DNA from: an uncultured Burkholderiaceae bacterium
Lineage (GTDB): Bacteria > Pseudomonadota > Gammaproteobacteria > Burkholderiales > Burkholderiaceae
Direction: 5' to 3'
NCBI GenBank assembly: GCA_937871985.1
Contig: CALMPB010000276.1
Coordinates: 1 to 9,455 of the forward strand
Length of the DNA: 9,455 bases
Below the pieces are notes generated by a model. The model was not told the origin of the DNA. It did no database searches and saw only the letters and a program-made list of their open reading frames with translations. The position numbers and the translations under genes were made by a program. This document shows, piece after piece, positions 5,208-9,455 of this stretch (position 1 is its first letter; each line of letters begins with the position of its first letter).

Positions 5208-7622
5208 CTACAGTCCGCCTGGGAAGACCAACCTCGCTGCCTTGATCTTCTCGGCGTCATCCTGCTTGATGTACAGGCCCGTGGTGGTGATGTTGGCATG
5301 GCCGAGCAGTTGCTGTGCCAGCTTCAGGCCTGTGTCGCTTGGGTTGGCCCGCAGTACCTCCTTCGCGAAGGTGTGCCGCAGCCAGTGGGTGCTGATCTGT
5401 TGTCGGCGGCGCCACATGGCTTCATCGTGCTCCAGACGCTTGAGCTCCAACGAGAGCGCGGCGTACTCTTCTGCGCGCGCGCCGGCACCAGCGTCCTTCT
5501 GCTTCTTGGCGGTTGCCGCCTTGGCTGCCAGCGTGCTGCGAAGGCCCCTGAGAGCGCCGTCTCGAAAGAACGCTTTAAGCGTCCGATATATCCCCTGGGC
5601 ACTCAGTGCTTGCGATTGCGATCGCTTGCTTGCGTTGACGCCGGCAGGGGAGGGTGGCGGCGCGAGCGATGCCACCAAGGGGCGCTCGATGCGAAAGGCA
5701 AGCAATTGCTGGCTGGTGTGCCCGTGCCTGGCGGCAAGAAGAGCCTCGACGTCCGCGTGGTGCTCGGCCAACTGTTGATGCACCAGTGCCGACAGCAGAA
5801 CTCTGCGGACCTTCTTGCCCTTGCCGAGCACTTGCAGCAAAAACTCGCCTGGTGCGGCGCCAGCCTCTGGCTGTACCGGCACCAGATCGGCCACCCGAGC
5901 CTTTGCCAACTCCTCAAGGCGCACACCGGTCGTGAGCAGCATGTTGAGCAGGAACTTGAGTCGGCGCGCGCGCGCGACCTGCAGGGCAGGGGGCTTGCCT
6001 GCGGCCGCGGCGAACGTCTGTGCGTTCTCCTCATTTGCCACCGAGAGGGCCGCCACCTCCTCGTGACGCTGCAGCAGCGCTTTCGCCCACTCCAGGTCGC
6101 CGCGATTGAGCGAGCGACTGGTGTCCATCGTCCGCTCGACTGTTGCCACCGCCTTGAGCGAATCGAAGGCGTTTGCGCTGAGATAGCCCGCCTTGGTGAG
6201 CGCCTCCATCAAAACCTTGATGACGGTCAGCGCGTAGAGCTGGCTGCGTGGGGTGAGTTGGCCGCGCCACGGGCGCCACCGTGCATCGTCGCGGGTCACG
6301 CCGTGGCGGCCGATGTATGCCGCTGGGATCTTGGCCAGGAACGCTTGGTAGGCAAGTGCGTGGGATGTGTTGACGTCAGAGAGGGCGACCTGCGCCTCGT
6401 TTAGACACCAGACGTAGAAGCGCTCGACCTCTCGCCGGTAGGCCTCGAACGTGCGCGTCTTGCCCGCTGTCAGGAAGGTGGAGAGCCACAGCCTCACCGC
6501 CTCCATATCGTTGCGCGCCCCGAAGTGATTCGGCGCTTGCGCGCGAAAGAGGCCGTGCGATCCGTCCAATGAAGGGGGCACCCGAAGCAACTCCAGCGGC
6601 GCGATGCCCGCTCGCTGCACGATCTGGTCTGCGCGAGGAGTGGCCACCTGCTGCCCGGCCTCGTACGTGAGGGATGCCACTTCGGGCGCGCGCCGCAGTG
6701 GCTCGATGACCCGCTTGAGCGGCTTGTGCTCCTGCCAGGCAGGGTTTGATTGATCGATGCGCCCCAGTGTGTCGGCGTGGTCCTGCAGCCAGGCCTGCAG
6801 TCGTTGAGCTCGCACGGCGCCGAGCCGCGCGACGGCACGATGCCAGTTGCGCCCGGCAGCGCTGATGTAGCGCACCAGCTGGCCCATGGTGTGAACCTGC
6901 AATCGCATGAGCGCTACACGGATAGGCCTTGCCAGCCAAATCCCTGTGGCCGCGTCCTGGCGTGGACGGTAGGCGAGGGCGGTCTGCAACTCATTGAGCG
7001 CTTTGACCCTGCGCTCAATCATGGTGGCGCGAGTGACCTCGTTGCTCTGCTGCGTCGTGATCTCGATGTCGTTGTCGCGCAGGTAGATCTGGAACTCCTC
7101 GATCATCTCCGCTTGTGAGTACCGGTCCTGGGGCAGCGTGTCCGCCCACTCAGTCCAGATCTCTTGCAGGCTGCGCCGTTGGGCTTGGTCGGTCGCTTGC
7201 TCGGGCAGGGGTGCGGTCAGCGTCTCGGCATGCTGGAGAAACCGCGCCTCAGCCGATGCGGTAGCCGCGGCCACGATCTTGTCCTCCAGGTGCCTGAAGC
7301 GCGCATTCAGGCTCAGGCCGTGCGGTACCTCTGGTGCCCCATGGGCGTCGAAGTGGATGTTGGCGTAGAAGCGCAGGAAGGACTCTCGAATCTCCATGCC
7401 GTTGTAGACGCCGCGCACGAAGGAGAAGTCCTCCAGCGTGAGTTCGTCGAGGTCGGCGAACGTGGGCAGGCGAAAGCCCTTCTGGCGGCCTCGGGGTCGC
7501 GGCAGCAGCGCGGCCGAGGCGGGGGAGGGCGCGCCGCCGGTTGCGGGAGCCTTTCTCGGGCGTCCGCGCCCGCGCTTTGGCGCAGGCGGCTCGAGTTCAG
7601 TCAGCGTGTACTCGCTTTGCAT
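5208..7622 (-). CDS. Large tyrosine recombinase (phage-integrase family), 804 aa
   Basis: Site-specific DNA recombinase with all the catalytic residues of the tyrosine family: Arg568 in 'LLTTGVRLEEL', Lys601 in the beta-hairpin 'VLGKGKKVRRVLL', His746 and Arg749 in 'STHWLRHTF', His775 in 'QLLGHANITTTGLY' and the nucleophile Tyr784. It should therefore be active. A core-binding (SAM-like) domain covers about 370-490. At 804 residues it is twice the length of XerC or typical integrases. The N-terminal 350 residues resemble the extra domain of large plasmid and genomic-island integrases ('FSFVRGVYNGM...', perhaps DUF3701). Near the N-terminus 'KRGRGRPRK' (16-24) is a canonical AT-hook, and 'RPRGRQKG' (42-49) may be a second one. 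A long, charged, helical insert (about 615-740) separates the hairpin from HxxR. Start: ATG at 7622 with GGAG nearby. It overlaps the gene upstream by 22 bases, and its stop lies 19 bases from the repeat cluster. Likely roles are multimer resolution or integration. Confidence 0.92.
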   Translation of the reverse strand: MQSEYTLTELEPPAPKRGRGRPRKAPATGGAPSPASAALLPRPRGRQKGFRLPTFADLDELTLEDFSFVRGVYNGMEIRESFLRFYANIHFDAHGAPEVPHGLSLNARFRHLEDKIVAAATASAEARFLQHAETLTAPLPEQATDQAQRRSLQEIWTEWADTLPQDRYSQAEMIEEFQIYLRDNDIEITTQQSNEVTRATMIERRVKALNELQTALAYRPRQDAATGIWLARPIRVALMRLQVHTMGQLVRYISAAGRNWHRAVARLGAVRAQRLQAWLQDHADTLGRIDQSNPAWQEHKPLKRVIEPLRRAPEVASLTYEAGQQVATPRADQIVQRAGIAPLELLRVPPSLDGSHGLFRAQAPNHFGARNDMEAVRLWLSTFLTAGKTRTFEAYRREVERFYVWCLNEAQVALSDVNTSHALAYQAFLAKIPAAYIGRHGVTRDDARWRPWRGQLTPRSQLYALTVIKVLMEALTKAGYLSANAFDSLKAVATVERTMDTSRSLNRGDLEWAKALLQRHEEVAALSVANEENAQTFAAAAGKPPALQVARARRLKFLLNMLLTTGVRLEELAKARVADLVPVQPEAGAAPGEFLLQVLGKGKKVRRVLLSALVHQQLAEHHADVEALLAARHGHTSQQLLAFRIERPLVASLAPPPSPAGVNASKRSQSQALSAQGIYRTLKAFFRDGALRGLRSTLAAKAATAKKQKDAGAGARAEEYAALSLELKRLEHDEAMWRRRQQISTHWLRHTFAKEVLRANPSDTGLKLAQQLLGHANITTTGLYIKQDDAEKIKAARLVFPGGL

Positions 7623-8236
7623 GTCTGGTCTCCGGACGACTCGCCCTGGGCTGCCGCGCGTTGGCGGGCGGCCACCACGTCGCGCGCGAAGCCCGTCAAG
7701 GCCTGGACGCGTTGCTCGATCTTCTGATGCGCCTGCGAGGCGACGCTATCGCGTTGGTGCTGCGGCCAGGTCCGGACCTCCTCGATCCAGCGGTCGATTG
7801 CGTCGACCTCGCGCACGACGGCGCCGGCGCGCTGCAGCAGTTCCGCTCGCTCCTGCTCGGGCAGGGTGAAGACGGCGTGCCGCAGGTGCTCATCCTGCTC
7901 CAGCAGGAACTCCATCACCCGAGCCTGGCTTGGTGGCGAGTTTGTCCATGGGTTCTCGCTGGGCGCCGGCGCGGCAGGCGGCTCGGGTGGGGCAGGGGGG
8001 CGACGTCGTTCGCGCGCCGCGTCGACTGCGAGGCTGACGAGGAAGTAGAGGGCGGCAGCGAGCGCGAGGAGCGGGAACAGGTATTCGAGCAGCCGGGCCA
8101 CGTTGGCGATGACGCCGAACATGACGAAGAGAGCCAGGGCGATGCCGGCGAAGGACGCAAAGCGCTTGAGGAAGTCGGCCAAGTCTTTGATCTCGTTGGG
8201 GTTTTGGAGCTGGAGGGCTCGCACGAGCGATCGCAC
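7601..8236 (-). CDS. Two-helix membrane protein with cytoplasmic-type C-terminal domain, unknown function
   Basis: A 211-residue protein that I cannot assign to a family. Two hydrophobic segments, about 27-46 and 50-71, with a very short turn between them, form a likely transmembrane hairpin. A proline-rich linker (79-100) and a charged helical domain (about 104-195) follow, the latter rich in Glu, Gln and Arg and probably coiled. The start is uncertain: GTG at 8236 and another GTG four codons on are possible, neither with a clear ribosome-binding site. The minus-strand TAAAAT at 8249-8254 could be a -10 box, giving a very short leader. Its 3' end overlaps the first 22 bases of the recombinase gene, so the two are probably translated in a coupled way. 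Topology suggests an anchor or scaffold at the inner membrane. A link with the recombinase, for example in conjugation or membrane-associated DNA processing, is speculation. Confidence 0.75.
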   Translation of the reverse strand: MRSLVRALQLQNPNEIKDLADFLKRFASFAGIALALFVMFGVIANVARLLEYLFPLLALAAALYFLVSLAVDAARERRRPPAPPEPPAAPAPSENPWTNSPPSQARVMEFLLEQDEHLRHAVFTLPEQERAELLQRAGAVVREVDAIDRWIEEVRTWPQHQRDSVASQAHQKIEQRVQALTGFARDVVAARQRAAAQGESSGDQTCKASTR

Positions 8237-8435
8237 TTCTGAGGTTTATTTTACTGTAGCTTTAATCCGGCGTACCGCTAATGATACTTAGTGATACGGC
8301 GACGATAAATAGCTTTGGCTTACTTGGCTTATTTGGCCCGCGAGCGCACAATGCAGGGCTGCTGCCGATGGTCCATCGCTCCTGAAGGACCCAGCCGCAC
8401 CGCGAGGCCATGCCGCAGCGGGAGAAGGAGTCGTC
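8237..8435. promoter_or_regulatory. Divergent control region with short direct repeats
   Basis: This stretch separates two divergent genes, and its left half (about 8240-8336) is clearly AT-richer than its surroundings. It holds TAATGATAC (8279-8287) and TAGTGATAC (8289-8297), a 9-mer with one mismatch repeated at a 10-bp period. It also has TTGGCTTAC, TTGGCTTAT and a partial TTGGC in tandem at a 9-bp period (8315-8337), and the perfect dyad CGATGG-T-CCATCG (8366-8378). Minus-strand TAAAAT (8249-8254) is a possible -10 box, but no good -35 box is visible. GGAGAAGGAG (8421-8430) is the ribosome-binding site for the ATG at 8436. The repeats suit binding of a regulator, perhaps the protein encoded at 8436. 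Confidence 0.55.
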
Positions 8436-9455
8436 ATGGAATACCTGTCCTACGTCTGGAGCTTTGGAAGACCGCAGGGCTCAGATGAAGAACCTGCGCG
8501 TGCGCTCCCGAGTGATCAGGCGCCCGAGCAACTAGCCCATTGGCTGACGAACCCACTGCTGGACGAGGGTGGCGTGAACGAGCGCCGCGAGAGAAGCACT
8601 GGCGAATCCGCGCCCGAGGGCGAAGTGTTCGTGCTGGTGTCAAGGTCGACGCTCAAGCGCTTGGGCGTGTGGGAGGCGGTGGCGCCAATGGCTCTCGGCG
8701 CATCCTTGCCATCCCAACCACATCAGCACACTTTGACGACCTTCAAGGCGACATGGCCACGCAGTGTTCATCTCGAATCCTTCGAGACAGTCCTTAGCCG
8801 CAACGCCGCACGCACGTACTCGCATAACTGGCTGTCGAGTTGCAAGCTGATTCAGGCGGATACGCTGCACAAGAAGACGTCGACCAAAGACCCCTGGGCC
8901 CACGCCCCAATCGTGCTTGCGATGGAAGGAGGGCTGCTCTCCGGGGAGCTAAGCGCCCTGCAGGGGGAGTATCGCGATACCGAAAGGATCTCCACGCACA
9001 TCTTCATGGACGCCTTCAAGCGGGTGAACGCCGTGATCGAGGGCCTTGTTCGTCAAGACCCCGAACCCGAAGTCATGGGGGTCGACGAGTCACCTTACGA
9101 GCTGCTCGACGCCAAAGCTTTTGCCGAACGCATGGGCGTGGCAGACCAGACCGTATACAACCAGGAGAAAGCTGGGCGTCTGATCGCTGTGCTGTCTCCC
9201 GGCAGAGAGAGGGGGAGGCGGTTTCCGAGTTTTCAGCTCAGCCCCAGGCTCAATCGGGAACTGCACCAGACCGCGATCGCCATGTACGCATCGCGTGGCC
9301 GGGACATGACCTTGTACTGGGACTTCCTTCGCACACGCCACGAAGCTTTTGGCGGCAGCACCGGCGTGGATTTCTTGCTTAATCGGGTTGCGAATCCCGC
9401 GCTCCAGGACCTCGAGCCGGACGACCTGGCTGGACTATTCCTTGAGGTGGCGGAA
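8436..9455 (+). CDS. Helix-turn-helix protein with MbcA/Xre-antitoxin-like C-terminus (3' partial)
   Basis: An open frame of 340 codons with no stop before the window edge, so the C-terminus is missing. The ATG at 8436 has a strong GGAGAAGGAG site five bases upstream. Residues 1-215 match nothing I recognise, apart from a charged, low-complexity beginning. At about 222-266 'LLDAKAFAERMGVADQTVYNQEKAGRLIAV...GRRFPSFQL' reads as a MerR/excisionase-like helix-turn-helix with wing. 'YWDFLRTRHEAFGGSTGVDFLLNR' (294-317) resembles the C-terminal domain of DUF2384/MbcA-type antitoxins, where W.FL....aLgG.tp...L precedes a short helix. This order (MerR-like helix-turn-helix, aromatic-Q motif, MbcA-like tail) occurs in proteins annotated as Xre/MbcA/ParS antitoxins, some next to RES-domain toxins. 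It is divergent from the recombinase operon across a repeat-rich region, which also fits a repressor of that operon. Gene: very sure. Function: moderate at best. Confidence 0.78.
   Translation, partial: MEYLSYVWSFGRPQGSDEEPARALPSDQAPEQLAHWLTNPLLDEGGVNERRERSTGESAPEGEVFVLVSRSTLKRLGVWEAVAPMALGASLPSQPHQHTLTTFKATWPRSVHLESFETVLSRNAARTYSHNWLSSCKLIQADTLHKKTSTKDPWAHAPIVLAMEGGLLSGELSALQGEYRDTERISTHIFMDAFKRVNAVIEGLVRQDPEPEVMGVDESPYELLDAKAFAERMGVADQTVYNQEKAGRLIAVLSPGRERGRRFPSFQLSPRLNRELHQTAIAMYASRGRDMTLYWDFLRTRHEAFGGSTGVDFLLNRVANPALQDLEPDDLAGLFLEVAE

Noticed and set aside
5430..5446. Degenerate seventh copy of the repeat inside the recombinase gene
   Set aside because: Matches 13 of 17 bases, but it lies within coding sequence for a charged helix; a match this good is plausible by chance in a window of this size.
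8351..8485. Small plus-strand open frame overlapping the start of the 8436 gene
   Set aside because: No ribosome-binding site and no recognisable protein features; it overlaps a gene with a strong start signal.

Overview
The window looks like part of the backbone of a plasmid, or of a plasmid-like element, from a GC-rich proteobacterium. A betaproteobacterium of the Burkholderiales type is my best guess, but it rests only on base composition and protein style. The evidence for a plasmid is an iteron-type (Rep_3-like) replication initiator, a ParA/ParB partition pair, a large tyrosine recombinase, and a cluster of short palindromic repeats between parA and the recombinase. No rRNA, tRNA, intact insertion sequence or cas gene was seen.

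Layout, left to right. 1-1256 (+): replication initiator, cut by the left edge. 1269-1808 (-): small membrane protein of the YdjM/metal-dependent-hydrolase type, convergent with rep. 1932-2513 (+): conserved-looking protein of unknown function, whose ribosome-binding site lies inside a potential hairpin switch. 2514-2778: intergenic, with a strong hairpin that can serve as terminator. 2779-4564 (-): parA-parB operon, with one base between the genes. 4565-5207: 643 bases without a gene, holding the parA leader, a perfect 12-bp palindrome, and six exact copies of a 17-bp palindromic repeat. 5208-8236 (-): a two-gene operon of a two-helix membrane protein overlapping an 804-residue tyrosine recombinase. 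8237-8435: an AT-rich divergent control region with two sets of short direct repeats. 8436-9455 (+): a helix-turn-helix protein with an MbcA/Xre-antitoxin-like C-terminus, running off the right edge with no stop.

The most interesting element is the repeat cluster at 4757-5188. The 17-bp unit has 6-bp arms (one copy-dependent outer base) around an asymmetric 6-bp centre that is identical in all six copies. All copies point the same way and start 65 to 127 bp apart. It lies upstream of parAB, which suits a centromere (parS) cluster for the ParB encoded here. It also starts 19 bp after the recombinase stop codon, and inverted arms around an invariant asymmetric centre also resemble tyrosine-recombinase core sites. 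The sequence alone does not decide between these readings.

Inferred roles: Rep starts replication; ParA, ParB and the repeats segregate the copies; the recombinase resolves multimers or moves DNA; the divergent helix-turn-helix protein may control the recombinase operon or belong to a toxin-antitoxin pair whose partner lies beyond the right edge.
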